Origin: Chitiniphilus shinanonensis DSM 23277
Lineage (GTDB): Bacteria > Pseudomonadota > Gammaproteobacteria > Burkholderiales > Chitinibacteraceae
DNA length: 64,000 bases
Direction: 5' to 3'
Assembly (NCBI RefSeq): GCF_000374805.1
Contig: NZ_KB895341.1
Coordinates: forward strand, 1 to 64,000
In this document: positions 9,259 to 17,761 of the stretch, piece by piece
How positions within the stretch are numbered: the first letter of the stretch is position 1
Layout: every line of letters starts with the position of its first letter
The notes under the pieces: model-generated
Databases searched by the model: none
Seen by the model: the letters and a program-made list of their open reading frames with translations, nothing else
What the model was told of the DNA's origin: nothing
Made by a program: the position numbers and the translations under genes

Positions 9259-10026
9259 TCATGCGGCCGGCGTAGGCCAGTAGTGACTGTCGGGCAAGGC
9301 GCGCGCGCCGAAGATGGCCTGGCCCACCCGCACCACGGTGGCGCCCTCCTCGACCGCGATTTCGAAATCGCCCGACATGCCCATCGACAGTTCGTCCAGC
9401 GCGATGCCGGGCGCCGCGTCCTGGCGCAGCCGGTCGCGCAGCGTGCGCAGCCGCGCGAAGCACTGGCGTACCCACGCGGGGTCGCCGGACAGCAGCGCCA
9501 ATGTCATCAGCCCGCGCACCCGCAGTGCGGAAAAGGTCGGCAACACGTGCAGGAACGCCGGGACTTCGTCGGGGTGCAGGCCGTACTTGCTGGCCTCGCC
9601 CGAGGTGTTCACCTGCACCAGCACGTCCAGCGCGCGGCCTTCGGCCTGCAGGCGGCGATCCAGCGCCTCGGCCAGCCGCAGGCTGTCCAGCGCCTGGAAT
9701 TCGCTGGCGAAGCGCGCCACCAGCCGCGCCTTGTTGGTTTGCAGATGACCGATCACCGACCAGCGCAGGTCCGGCAGGTCGGCCAGCGCCTCGGCCTTGC
9801 GCTGCGCCTCCTGCACCTTGTTCTCGCCCAGCTCGCGGCAGCCGGCGGCGTAGGCCAGGCACAGCCGTGCCTCGTCCACGGTCTTGCTCACCGGCAGCAA
9901 CCGCACTCCGGCCGGATCGCGGCCGACGCGGCCACAGGCGGCGGCGATGCGGCCGCGCACCGCGTCCAGGTTGTGGCGCAGGTCGTCGAGCGAGGTGGCG
10001 GTGGGATAAGACGTGAAGGGATGCAT
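9259..10026 (-). CDS. yggS: YggS / PLP homeostasis protein (PLPBP)
   Basis: 255-residue PLP-binding protein of the YggS/PROSC family, an alanine-racemase-like TIM barrel without known catalysis that buffers free PLP. The PLP Lys lies in LLPVSKT (residue ~48). Other hallmarks are ELGENKVQEA, WSVIGHLQTNKAR, LVQVNTSGEASKYG, LSMGMSGDFE and VRVGQAIFG. In many proteobacteria yggS neighbours proC or pilT; here it heads a B6 operon. The 90-bp gap to the divergent PtsJ-like gene should contain both promoters. Confidence 0.93.
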   Translation of the reverse strand: MHPFTSYPTATSLDDLRHNLDAVRGRIAAACGRVGRDPAGVRLLPVSKTVDEARLCLAYAAGCRELGENKVQEAQRKAEALADLPDLRWSVIGHLQTNKARLVARFASEFQALDSLRLAEALDRRLQAEGRALDVLVQVNTSGEASKYGLHPDEVPAFLHVLPTFSALRVRGLMTLALLSGDPAWVRQCFARLRTLRDRLRQDAAPGIALDELSMGMSGDFEIAVEEGATVVRVGQAIFGARALPDSHYWPTPAA

Positions 10027-10116
10027 GGCGAGGTCCGGCTGGCTGCCCCGGCTGCGCGAGGCGCCGCGACGGGTTAAAATTGGCCCGGTCCAAAGTATAT
10101 GTTGTCATAGGTCAAA
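10027..10116. promoter_or_regulatory. Divergent yggS / ptsJ promoter region
   Basis: Short AT-rich spacer in which GGTCCAAA (10087-10094) and GGTCAAAA (10110-10117) form a direct repeat 23 bp apart, flanking TATATGTTGTCAT. MocR-type regulators commonly bind direct repeats, so this is a candidate PtsJ site controlling both directions. The second copy touches the ptsJ start codon, and no strong Shine-Dalgarno precedes that ATG. Confidence 0.4.
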
Positions 10117-11406
10117 ATGAAAATCGTCGGAAAGACCGCCGCGGAAATCTTCGACAGCATCCGTCAACTGGCGCAGTCGCATCGGCTGGCGCCCGGCCAG
10201 GCGCTGCCGCCGGTGCGCGAGCTGGCGCAGACGCTGGCGGTCAACCGCAACACGGTGGCGGCGGCGTACAAGCGGCTGGTCGGCGCCGGCATCGCGGTGA
10301 CGCAGGGGCGACTGGGCACGGTGATCCGCCAGCCGGATGCCCCGGCCGAACAGGAAGGCGGCCAGCCCGATTCGCCGCTGACCGATCTGGCGAGCGGCAA
10401 TCCCGACCCGGCGTGGCTGCCTGATCTGTCGGCCCTGCCGCGTCGGCCCTACCGCCCGCGCCTGTATGGCGAGGCGCCGGTGAATCCGGGTCTGGTCGCC
10501 TACGCGCGGCAATGGTGCGCCAACGCTTGCCCCGACGGCGCCGGGATCGATCTGGCGCACGGCGCGGTCGATGCGGTGGAACGCCTGCTGGCCGCGCACC
10601 TGGTGGCGGGCGACAAGGTGGCGGTGGAACACCCGTGTTTTCTCAGCAGCATCAGCACGCTGCGCGTGGCCGGCCTGCAACCCGTGGGCGTGCCGGTCGA
10701 CGCCGAGGGCATGCGGCCCGACGCCTTGCAGGCCGCGCTGGATCAGGGCGTGCAGGCGGTGATCGTCACGCCGCGCGCGCACAATCCCACCGGCTGCTGC
10801 CTCAGCGCCCGGCGCGCCCGCGCGCTGCGACAATTGCTGGCGCGGCACCCGCACGTGCTGGTGATCGTGGACGACCATTTCGCGATGCTGTCCGACGCGC
10901 CGTACCACGCGGTGATCCCCGCCCAGGCGCGACGCTGGGCGCTGGTGCGCTCGGTGTCGAAGGCGTTGGGGCCGGACCTGCGGCTGGCCTTCGTCGCCAG
11001 CGACGCGCAGACGGCGCAGCGCTTGCGGCTGCGGCTGGCCTGCGGCACGCATTGGGTCAGCCACCTGTTGCAGGACATCGTGGAAGACTGCCTGGTCACG
11101 CCGGACATCCAGGCGCGCATCGCCCAGGCGCGGCAGGTCTACGCGGCACGTCGCGCCATGCTGGCCGACGCGCTGGCCGCTCAGGGCGTCGCCACGCCGC
11201 CGGGCGACGGGCTGAACCTGTGGCTGCCGCTGCCGGGCGACAGCCAGCCGCTGGCCTTCGCACTGGCGCGGCTGGGCTGGCTGGTGCGCGGCGGCGAGGC
11301 ATTCGGCGTGGAACATCCCGCGCATGGCCTGCGCCTGACCAGCGCCAGCCTGGACGCGGCGACGGCGCAACGGCTGGCGGCCGATCTCAAACGTTGTCTG
11401 GGCTGA
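10117..11406 (+). CDS. ptsJ: MocR-family B6 regulator, PtsJ-like
   Basis: 429 residues: an N-terminal GntR winged helix (residues 5-70, with LPPVRELAQTLAVNRNTVAA as recognition helix region) joined to a fold-type I aminotransferase domain. The aminotransferase part shows PRAHNPTGCCLS, VDDHFAMLS and the PLP lysine in VRSVSKALGPDLRLAF. MocR proteins sense PLP or its precursors and control B6 genes. The start KTAAEIFDSIRQ and the overall pattern resemble enterobacterial PtsJ, which regulates pdxK. Its divergence from yggS-GATase-pdxY supports the same job here. The 3' end overlaps nagA by 20 bp, tail to tail. Confidence 0.85.
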   Translation: MKIVGKTAAEIFDSIRQLAQSHRLAPGQALPPVRELAQTLAVNRNTVAAAYKRLVGAGIAVTQGRLGTVIRQPDAPAEQEGGQPDSPLTDLASGNPDPAWLPDLSALPRRPYRPRLYGEAPVNPGLVAYARQWCANACPDGAGIDLAHGAVDAVERLLAAHLVAGDKVAVEHPCFLSSISTLRVAGLQPVGVPVDAEGMRPDALQAALDQGVQAVIVTPRAHNPTGCCLSARRARALRQLLARHPHVLVIVDDHFAMLSDAPYHAVIPAQARRWALVRSVSKALGPDLRLAFVASDAQTAQRLRLRLACGTHWVSHLLQDIVEDCLVTPDIQARIAQARQVYAARRAMLADALAAQGVATPPGDGLNLWLPLPGDSQPLAFALARLGWLVRGGEAFGVEHPAHGLRLTSASLDAATAQRLAADLKRCLG

Positions 11407-12514
11407 CCTCGGCCGGCGCCACCGCTTCGCCCGCCACCCACACGCCGCTCAGGCGCAGGTCGCGCTCGACGCGCACCACGTCGGCCACCAGCCCCGCCGC
11501 CAGCCGGCCGCGCTCCGGCAGGCCCAGGTAGTCGGCCGGATTGCGCGACAGCCGCGCCGAGGCGTCCGCCACGCTCAGCCCCAGTCCAACCAGATTGCGC
11601 AGCGCCTGATCCATGGTCAGCGCGCTGCCGGCCAGGCGGCCGTCGGCCAGCCGCACTCCGCCCAGGCACTTGTGCACCGCGCGCGGCCCGTCGCCGTACT
11701 GGCCGTCGGGCAGGCCGGCCAATGGCGCCGCGTCGGTGACGCAGTACAACCGTGGGATGGCGCGCAACGCCACGCGCATCGCGCCGGGGTGCACGTGGAT
11801 CAGGTCGGGGATCAGCTCGCTGAATTCGGCATGCGCCAGCGCCGCGCCCACCATGCCGGGCGCGCGGTGCTGGAGCGGGCTCATGGCGTTGAACAGGTGG
11901 GTGAAGCCGACGGCGCCCTGCCGCAACGCGGCCAGCGCTTCGTCGTAGCTGGCCTGGCTGTGGCCCAGCTGCACGCGGATGCCGCGCCGCGCCAGTTCGC
12001 CGATCAGCGCGTCGTGGCCGGGCACATCCGGCGCCAGCGTCAGCACCCGCAACGGCGCCAGCGCGCGGTAGCGGTCCACCTCGGCCAGGGCGGCGGCGCG
12101 GGTTTCGTCGGGCAGCGCGCCCAGGCTGTGCGGGCTGACGTAGGGCCCTTCCAGGTGGATGCCCAGCACGTCGGCCGCCCCGGCCGGGCGCTGTCGACAG
12201 ACCTCGGCCAGTTGCGGCAGCAATGCGCTCAGCGTGGCGTCGTCGGCGCAGACGGTGGTCGCCAGCAGCGCGGTGGTGCCGTGGGCGGCGTGCTTGCGCG
12301 CCACCCGCGTCAGCGCCGCGGCGCCGTCCATCACGTCGGCGCCGTCGCCGCCGTGCACGTGCAGGTCGATGAAGCCGGGCAGCAGGTAGGGGTCGTCGTT
12401 GCCGGCCGGATCGGCGGGGCCGGCGTCGAGCGCGGCGATGCGGCCGTTCTCCAGCAACAGCGCGCCATGGCGCCAGCCCTGGTCGGTCAGGATGTTGCCG
12501 TGCAGTCGGGTCAT
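11387..12514 (-). CDS. nagA: N-acetylglucosamine-6-phosphate deacetylase
   Basis: 375 residues of the amidohydrolase superfamily; hydrolyses GlcNAc-6-P to GlcN-6-P plus acetate in amino-sugar (chitin or murein) catabolism. Metal-site and catalytic motifs are PGFIDLHVHGGDGADVMD, GIHLEGPYVSP, VQLGHSQAS, THLFNAMSP and the catalytic Asp in CVTDAAPLAG. The start at 12514 is chosen because GGAG sits 6 nt upstream; an in-frame extension to 12607 has no family similarity. No nagB, nagE or NagC-type regulator lies beside it in this window. It converges on and overlaps the ptsJ 3' end. Confidence 0.92.
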   Translation of the reverse strand: MTRLHGNILTDQGWRHGALLLENGRIAALDAGPADPAGNDDPYLLPGFIDLHVHGGDGADVMDGAAALTRVARKHAAHGTTALLATTVCADDATLSALLPQLAEVCRQRPAGAADVLGIHLEGPYVSPHSLGALPDETRAAALAEVDRYRALAPLRVLTLAPDVPGHDALIGELARRGIRVQLGHSQASYDEALAALRQGAVGFTHLFNAMSPLQHRAPGMVGAALAHAEFSELIPDLIHVHPGAMRVALRAIPRLYCVTDAAPLAGLPDGQYGDGPRAVHKCLGGVRLADGRLAGSALTMDQALRNLVGLGLSVADASARLSRNPADYLGLPERGRLAAGLVADVVRVERDLRLSGVWVAGEAVAPAEVSPDNV

Positions 12515-12673
12515 GCGTGCTCCGCGCCGAGTAAAAACTCGATTATCGGCGAGGCCGCGCCCGGGCGGCGGGCGCGGCGCGGGTGCGGCAAGCGGGGACA
12601 AAAGCATGCCGCGCGGTCTGGGCGATTACGATAAGCTGTCACCCTCCCCGCCCTGCCCCTGGATTGCCATTCG

Positions 12674-14449
12674 ATGAGCCTGACGAGCCAGATCGCCGTG
12701 TTCCTGTGCGCCGCCGTAGTGATGGTGCCGCTGTTCCGTCGCGCCGGCCTCGGCGCCATTCTCGGCTACCTGGCCGGCGGGGTGCTGATCGGGCCGTGGG
12801 GCCTGGGCCTGGTGGCCAATGTGGAGAACATCCTGCATTTCTCCGAGCTGGGCGTGGTGCTGCTGCTGTTCGTGATCGGGCTGGAGCTGCAACCGTCGCG
12901 GCTGTGGGTGCTGCGCCGCGCGGTGTTCGGCCTGGGCGGTGCGCAGGTGTTCGCCACCGCGCTGGTGATCGGCGTGGCGCTGGTGCTGATCGGCACGCCG
13001 CTGGCGGCGGCCATCGTCGCCGGACTGGGGCTGGCGCTGTCGTCCACCGCCTTCGTGTTGCAGATGCTGGCGGAAAAGAAGCAGCTGACCACCCGCCACG
13101 GCCGCGACGCCTTCGCCATCCTGTTGTTCCAGGATTTGGCGGTGATCCCGATGCTGGCCTTCCTGCCGTTGCTGTCCGGCGGCGAGCTGCCGGGCTGGCA
13201 GGGCGTGGTCAAGGCCATCGTGGTGGTGGCGGCGGTGGTGATCGGCGGTCACTGGCTGTTGCGTCCGGCGCTGCGGCTGGTGGCGCGCTCAGGCAGCCAG
13301 GAGGTGTTCGCTGCGGCCGCGCTGCTGCTGGTGCTGGGCACGGCGATGCTGATGGAGAACGTGGGGCTGTCGATGTCGCTGGGCGCCTTCCTGGCCGGCG
13401 TGCTGCTGGCCGATTCTGAATATCGCCACGAGCTGGAAGCCACCATCGAGCCGTTCAAGGGCCTGCTGCTGGGGCTGTTCTTCATCGCGGTGGGCATGTC
13501 GGCCAACCTGGGGCTGGTGCTGAGCATTCCCGGCACGCTGGTGGCGCTGGTGGCGGGGCTGATGGCCATCAAGTTCCTGGTGCTGTTCGGCCTGGGCCGG
13601 CTGACCGGCGCCGGCAACGCCACCTCGCGCCACCTGGGCGTGGCGCTGGCGCAAGGCGGCGAGTTCGCCTTCGTGCTGTTCAGCCTGGCGATCACCCACG
13701 GCGTGATGGCGCGCCCGCTGGCCGATACGCTGGTGCTGGTGGTGACGCTGTCGATGGCGGCCACGCCGCTGGTGTCGCTGCTGCACGAACGCTGGATCGG
13801 GCCGTGGCTGACGCCGCGCGCGGTGCGCGAGTTCGACCGCATCGAGCCGGTGGAAGGCAGCCGCGTCATCATCGCCGGCTTCGGCCGCTTCGGGCAGATC
13901 GTCGGCCGTACGCTGCGCATGCGCAGGATTCCGTTCACCGCGCTGGAAGCCAGCCCGGACCAGGTGGACTTCGTGCGTCGCTTCGGCAACCAGGTGTTCT
14001 ACGGCGACGCCTCGCGGCTGGAATTGCTGCGCGCCGCCCGCGCCGACCAGGCCGAGGTGCTGATCCTGGCGATCGACGACGTGGAAGCATCGGTGCGCAC
14101 CGCCGAGACGGTGCGCATGCACTTTCCCAAGCTGAAGATCTTCGCCCGCGCCCGCAACCGGGCGCATGCCTACCGCCTGATGGAACTGGGCGTCACCGCG
14201 GTCGAACGCGAGACCTACCATTCCAGCCTGCAGATGGCCAAGGGCGCGCTGCACGCGCTGGGCCTGAGCCAGGACGACGCGGCGGCCACGGTCGACGCCT
14301 TCCGCGACTACGACGAGCGCCTGCTGCGCCGCCAGCAGGCCGCGTACCACGACGAAAGCCAGCTGATCCAGACCTCGCAGGAGGCGATGCGCGAGCTGGA
14401 GAACCTGTTCGAGTCGGACAGCAGCCAGGCCGACCGGCCCGCGGCCTGA
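12674..14449 (+). CDS. kefB: KefB-type K+/H+ antiporter (CPA2) with TrkA-N domain
   Basis: 591 residues. Residues 1-375 form the multi-spanning Na+/H+-exchanger fold, with LLLFVIGLELQPSRLW, LSSTAFVLQ, LFQDLAVIPMLAFLP and ALAQGGEFAFVLFS. A Rossmann TrkA-N/RCK domain follows (VIIAGFGRFGQIVGRTL, then GDASRLELLRAA). The closest remembered pattern is E. coli KefB, a glutathione-gated K+ efflux system protecting against electrophiles by cytoplasmic acidification. No KefG/KefF ancillary oxidoreductase gene is adjacent. A charged ~50-residue tail ends the protein. KefC-type function cannot be excluded. Confidence 0.87.
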   Translation: MSLTSQIAVFLCAAVVMVPLFRRAGLGAILGYLAGGVLIGPWGLGLVANVENILHFSELGVVLLLFVIGLELQPSRLWVLRRAVFGLGGAQVFATALVIGVALVLIGTPLAAAIVAGLGLALSSTAFVLQMLAEKKQLTTRHGRDAFAILLFQDLAVIPMLAFLPLLSGGELPGWQGVVKAIVVVAAVVIGGHWLLRPALRLVARSGSQEVFAAAALLLVLGTAMLMENVGLSMSLGAFLAGVLLADSEYRHELEATIEPFKGLLLGLFFIAVGMSANLGLVLSIPGTLVALVAGLMAIKFLVLFGLGRLTGAGNATSRHLGVALAQGGEFAFVLFSLAITHGVMARPLADTLVLVVTLSMAATPLVSLLHERWIGPWLTPRAVREFDRIEPVEGSRVIIAGFGRFGQIVGRTLRMRRIPFTALEASPDQVDFVRRFGNQVFYGDASRLELLRAARADQAEVLILAIDDVEASVRTAETVRMHFPKLKIFARARNRAHAYRLMELGVTAVERETYHSSLQMAKGALHALGLSQDDAAATVDAFRDYDERLLRRQQAAYHDESQLIQTSQEAMRELENLFESDSSQADRPAA

Positions 14450-14533
14450 TCCGGCCGACCCGGAGCGGGTTGGCGACAGCCGGCGGGCGCTGACTACAAT
14501 CAAGGGCGTCCCCCCGGCCACGGCACGCCCACC

Positions 14534-14917
14534 ATGAATCTCGAAAAGATCATCTTCGGCTTTTTCATCCTGCTCGCCTTCACCCTGAATTTCGGGTTCT
14601 TCATCGGCGAGATCGACGTGCCGCACCAGCACGAGGTGTTCGAGCTGTTCGCCGCCATCGTGGTCAACCTGATCGCCACCGTGCTCAAGTTCGGCGACCG
14701 CACCCAGCTGGGCGCGCTGCACCTGGCGACCAGCCTGGTGGCCGACCTGCAACTGATCGCCGCCGCGGTGGTGTGGGGCTACAACCTCTACGTCACCGAG
14801 ATCGGCACCACCCCGGCGGTGATGTCCAGCATCGTGTCGCTGTCCGGCGGTGCGCTGGCGGCCAACGTGGTGTCGGTGGTGCTGCTGATCGGCGAGACGC
14901 TTTCGCCGCGTCGGTGA
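14534..14917 (+). CDS. DUF6394 family small membrane protein
   Basis: 127 residues with about four hydrophobic segments (roughly 5-25, 38-56, 68-85, 97-121). Distinctive text includes NFGFFIGEIDVPHQHEVFEL and VVNLIATVLKFGDRTQLGA. I assign it to DUF6394, a family of unknown function; the family name is from memory. It lies between an antiporter and a K+ channel that both carry TrkA-N domains, so a part in cation transport is a reasonable guess only. Confidence 0.65.
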   Translation: MNLEKIIFGFFILLAFTLNFGFFIGEIDVPHQHEVFELFAAIVVNLIATVLKFGDRTQLGALHLATSLVADLQLIAAAVVWGYNLYVTEIGTTPAVMSSIVSLSGGALAANVVSVVLLIGETLSPRR

Positions 14918-14950
14918 GGTTTGTGTATGTGTGAGCAGCGTGCGTGGGTG

Positions 14951-15070
14951 AGCAAGCCCCCGGCGGAGCCGGGCGCTCAACGATGGTTGAGCGCGAGCAA
15001 CCGACGCTTCCTGATCGAATCCTCCTCCCCCCGCCCTCGCCGCCGCGAGGGAGCCTCGCTGCGCTCGATG
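14951..15070 (+). repeat. Family A element, copy 1
   Basis: Order of parts: a CCCCCGGC/GCCGGGCG-type stem, a variable loop, the segment CGACGCTTCCTGATCGAA, a C-rich tract, the palindrome CCCTCGCCGCCGCGAGGG, then AGCCTCGCTGCGCTCG. This is the most complete copy. Confidence 0.7.
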
Positions 15071-15145
15071 GTGGCTTCGGCGAGCATGGGTGCTCAAAGG
15101 CCGTGGCTGGGGATGGGTTTGCGGAATGCGAGGGTGCGCAGGCTG

Positions 15146-15234
15146 CTGGCGGAGCCGGGCGCTCAACAAGGGTTGAGTGCCAACAACCGACGCTTCTTGA
15201 TTGAACCCTCCTCCCCCCGCCCTCGCCGCCGCGC
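15146..15234 (+). repeat. Family A element, copy 2 (3'-truncated)
   Basis: Shares GGAGCCGGGCGCTCAA, CGACGCTTCTTGATTGAA and CCCCCCGCCCTCGCCGCC with copy 1, then breaks off before the GAGGGAGCCTCG arm. Confidence 0.65.
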
Positions 15235-15270
15235 CTTGCTTCTCTTCCTGCCTACCTCGAGGCCAACATC

Positions 15271-15390
15271 AGCAAGCCCCCGGCCAAGCCGGGCGCGCAT
15301 CGTCCCTGGTCCGCCAACAACGGCGCTTCCTGTTCGATCCCACTCCCCCCGCCCTCGCCGCCGCGAGGGAGCCTCGCTGCGCTCGATGGC
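15271..15390 (+). repeat. Family A element, copy 3
   Basis: Starts AGCAAGCCCCCGGC like copy 1, has a diverged loop, then CGGCGCTTCCTGTTCGATCC, the CCCTCGCCGCCGCGAGGG palindrome and AGCCTCGCTGCGCTCGATGG. It ends ~110 bp before the K+ channel start. Confidence 0.7.
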
Positions 15391-15498
15391 GGCTTCGAAA
15401 AAGGGGGGTTGGGAGTGGCGTGCGGGTGATGGGGTTCGAGTGAGCCGCCTTGATCGCAAGAGTTGGGTCGTCGTGGGAGCGCTGAGGGAGGCCGCGCC

Positions 15499-17250
15499 AT
15501 GACCCCCACCCAGTCGCAGGTGAAGATGGCCCGGCCCAATATCGTGTTCCTGGTGTTGCGGCGGATGCGGGCGCCGTTGATCACGTTGATCCTGATCTAT
15601 TCGCTGTCGGTGCTGGGGCTGGTGTTGATTCCGGGGGTGGACGAGGCCGGCAGGCCTTATCGCATGGATTTCTTCCATGCGTTCTATTTCGTCAGCTACA
15701 CCGCGACCACCATCGGCTTCGGCGAGGTGCCGCATGCCTTCACCTATCCGCAGCGGATGTGGGTGGTGCTGTGCATCTACATGTCGGTGGTCGGCTGGGC
15801 GTACACCATCGGCAGCACCTTCGCCATCGTGCAGGACAAGAGCTTTCTCCAGGCGCTGCAACTGGGGCGCTTCAGCGGGCGGGTGCGACGGCTGAGCGAG
15901 CCGTTCATCCTGGTCTGCGGCTACGGCCAGACCGCGCGGCTGCTGTGCAAGGCGCTGGATCGACAAGGGCTGCGCTTCGTGGTGCTGGATCTGCGCGAGG
16001 AGCGGGCGCTGGACGTGATCTTCGCCGACTACCGCTTCGATATCCCGGCCTATGCCGGCGATGCCTCCAGCCCGCAACTGCTCACCTACGCCGGGCTGCT
16101 GCATCCGTGCTGTCGCGGCATCCTGGCGATCACCGGCGACGAGGAGGCCAACCTGGCCATCGCCATCGCCGCCTACGTGCTGCGGCCGCAGCTGCTGTCG
16201 GTATGCCGCTCCAAGACCAGCGCGGTGGCGGAGAACATGGCGTCGTTCGGCGCCAACCGCGTCATCAACATGTTCGACGCGGTGGGCGCGCAGTTCCGCC
16301 GCGCGCTGCACGCGCCGCACACCAGCCGGCTGTGGGACACGCTGTCCGAGTTCCCCGGCCACCCGCTGCCGCCGTTGATCAAGCCGCCGCGCGGGCACTG
16401 GGTGATCGTCGGCTACGGCCGCTTCGGCCACGCGGTGAAGCAGGCGCTGGACAGCGAGGGCGCCACGGTGTCGGTGATCGACCCCGAGCCGCAGCCCAGC
16501 CTGGATCCGGCGCAATTCACGCTGGCGCTGGGGGTGGATGCCGCGTCGCTGCGCGCGGCCGGCATCGCCGACGCGGTGGGGCTGGTGGCCTGCCACGACC
16601 ACGACGCCAACAACCTGTCGGCCCTCGCCACCGCGCGCAGCCTGCGCCCCGGCCTGTTCGTGGTGGCGCGGCAGAACCTGGCCAACAACAGCCTGCTGTT
16701 CACCGCGTTCCAGCCGGACCTGACCGTGGTGCGCGCGCGGGTGATGTCGCACGAATGCCTGCGCACGCTGAATTCGCCGACGCTGGCGCGCTTTCTGGAG
16801 CTGATCCAGACCCGCAGCGAGATCTGGGCATCGGCGCTGATGCGCGAGCTGGAGCAACTGTGCCGGGGCGAGGTGCCGCGGACCTGGGTGGTGGAACTGA
16901 ACGCGACCAACGAGGCCGCCGTGTACGCCTTGCTGGCCAATCCGACGCCACCGCTGGAGATGCGCCATTTGCAGACCAACCCGCACAACGTGGCACTGCC
17001 GCTGCGTTGCCTGCCATTGCTGTACTACCACGGCGGGCGCGAGATCCTGCTGCCGCCGGCCGAAAGCCAGCTCGCCTTCGGCGACCGCATCCTGTTCGCC
17101 GGCACGCCCGGCTCCTACCTGGCGCAGCAGGCGGCGCTGTCGCACATGGCGACGATGGATTACGTGCGCACCGGCATCGAACAGCCCAACAGCTGGGTGT
17201 TCCGCAAGATCGCGCAATGGCGCAGCGAGCGGCGGCAGACCACCCCCTGA
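15499..17250 (+). CDS. Two-TM K+ channel with two TrkA-N (RCK) domains
   Basis: 583 residues. Two membrane segments (~20-45 and ~80-105) flank a pore helix whose filter reads TATTIGFGE, a K+-channel signature variant. Two tandem Rossmann domains follow: ILVCGYGQTARLL (near residue 140) and WVIVGYGRFGHAVKQAL (near 297), each with a downstream acidic and GD/A-type NAD site. A TrkA-C-like tail ends the protein. The start at 15499 is preceded by GGGAGG 8 nt upstream; a frame extension to 15463 lies in repeat-derived DNA. It probably gates K+ flux in response to a nucleotide. It follows the DUF6394 gene across the repeat cluster. Confidence 0.85.
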   Translation: MTPTQSQVKMARPNIVFLVLRRMRAPLITLILIYSLSVLGLVLIPGVDEAGRPYRMDFFHAFYFVSYTATTIGFGEVPHAFTYPQRMWVVLCIYMSVVGWAYTIGSTFAIVQDKSFLQALQLGRFSGRVRRLSEPFILVCGYGQTARLLCKALDRQGLRFVVLDLREERALDVIFADYRFDIPAYAGDASSPQLLTYAGLLHPCCRGILAITGDEEANLAIAIAAYVLRPQLLSVCRSKTSAVAENMASFGANRVINMFDAVGAQFRRALHAPHTSRLWDTLSEFPGHPLPPLIKPPRGHWVIVGYGRFGHAVKQALDSEGATVSVIDPEPQPSLDPAQFTLALGVDAASLRAAGIADAVGLVACHDHDANNLSALATARSLRPGLFVVARQNLANNSLLFTAFQPDLTVVRARVMSHECLRTLNSPTLARFLELIQTRSEIWASALMRELEQLCRGEVPRTWVVELNATNEAAVYALLANPTPPLEMRHLQTNPHNVALPLRCLPLLYYHGGREILLPPAESQLAFGDRILFAGTPGSYLAQQAALSHMATMDYVRTGIEQPNSWVFRKIAQWRSERRQTTP

Positions 17251-17761
17251 TGGCGATTTGTCCACCGTCGGCGGCTGTCAAGCCGATTAGTGCTTTTCGC
17301 CGAGGGCCCATTGGCGACGGCGCGCTGCGGACAGGCCCGGATATCGCACTTTCGGATTAATCCTAAATAAATTGAGCGATATCCGGGGATTATCACCGCT
17401 CATCCGGGTTGACAGCCCCGACCACATAGCAAATACATGATTTTATTGTTGTATTTTTTCAGACGGGCGCTTTGCCATGTCGCTTTCATATAAAATGGCG
17501 TTTTCCCGGACTTTGACCCAGGTCATGCTCAGGGCATGCGGAAACAAGTCCAATGTTCCTATTCCCATCGCGATCAAATCAGGCCCACGTCACCAGATTG
17601 CCTTGACGAAATCCTGCCCTGCCCCGGATGGCAATACCCCTATCCGCGGCGGGCAATCCATCGCCAGGCACGGCAATTCAACTCGACCCACCCGATCCTG
17701 ATCGCAACGGAATGGCGCGCCGCGCATGCGGCGATCCGATGACGAGATCGAGGAGGTCGAC
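17251..17761. other. Intergenic region before the uspA pair
   Basis: About 510 bp without a supportable gene; a 74-codon frame at 17477 lacks codon bias and a ribosome site. The middle part is AT-rich. A perfect -35 hexamer TTGACA (17409-17414) is followed, after 17 bp, by AATACA (17432-17437), a plausible sigma-70 promoter with a long leader to the first usp gene. Confidence 0.4.
17409..17437 (+). promoter_or_regulatory. Candidate sigma-70 promoter upstream of the usp genes
   Basis: TTGACA, 17-bp spacer, AATACA, in an AT-rich stretch. The -35 is perfect, the -10 weak. It would give a leader of about 320 nt to the GTG at 17762. Confidence 0.3.

Larger units (their letters stand above)
14918..15498. 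other. Intergenic cluster of three long palindromic repeats (family A)
   Basis: No gene is convincing in these ~580 bp. They are filled by three imperfect copies of a ~90-120 bp element listed separately. Two inverted relatives occur near 55.7-55.9 kb. Confidence 0.6.

Noticed and set aside
14921-15502. A 193-codon plus-strand frame through the family A repeats
   Set aside because: It is built of three repeat copies (recurring SSPRPRRREGASLRS text), so it reflects the repeat, not a gene.
17372-17386. A second FNR-like box (TTGAGCGATATCCGG) before the usp genes
   Set aside because: Only part of the consensus matches; too weak to list as a feature.
17477-17701. A 74-codon frame upstream of the usp genes
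   Set aside because: ATG present but no Shine-Dalgarno, no domain and poor codon bias.
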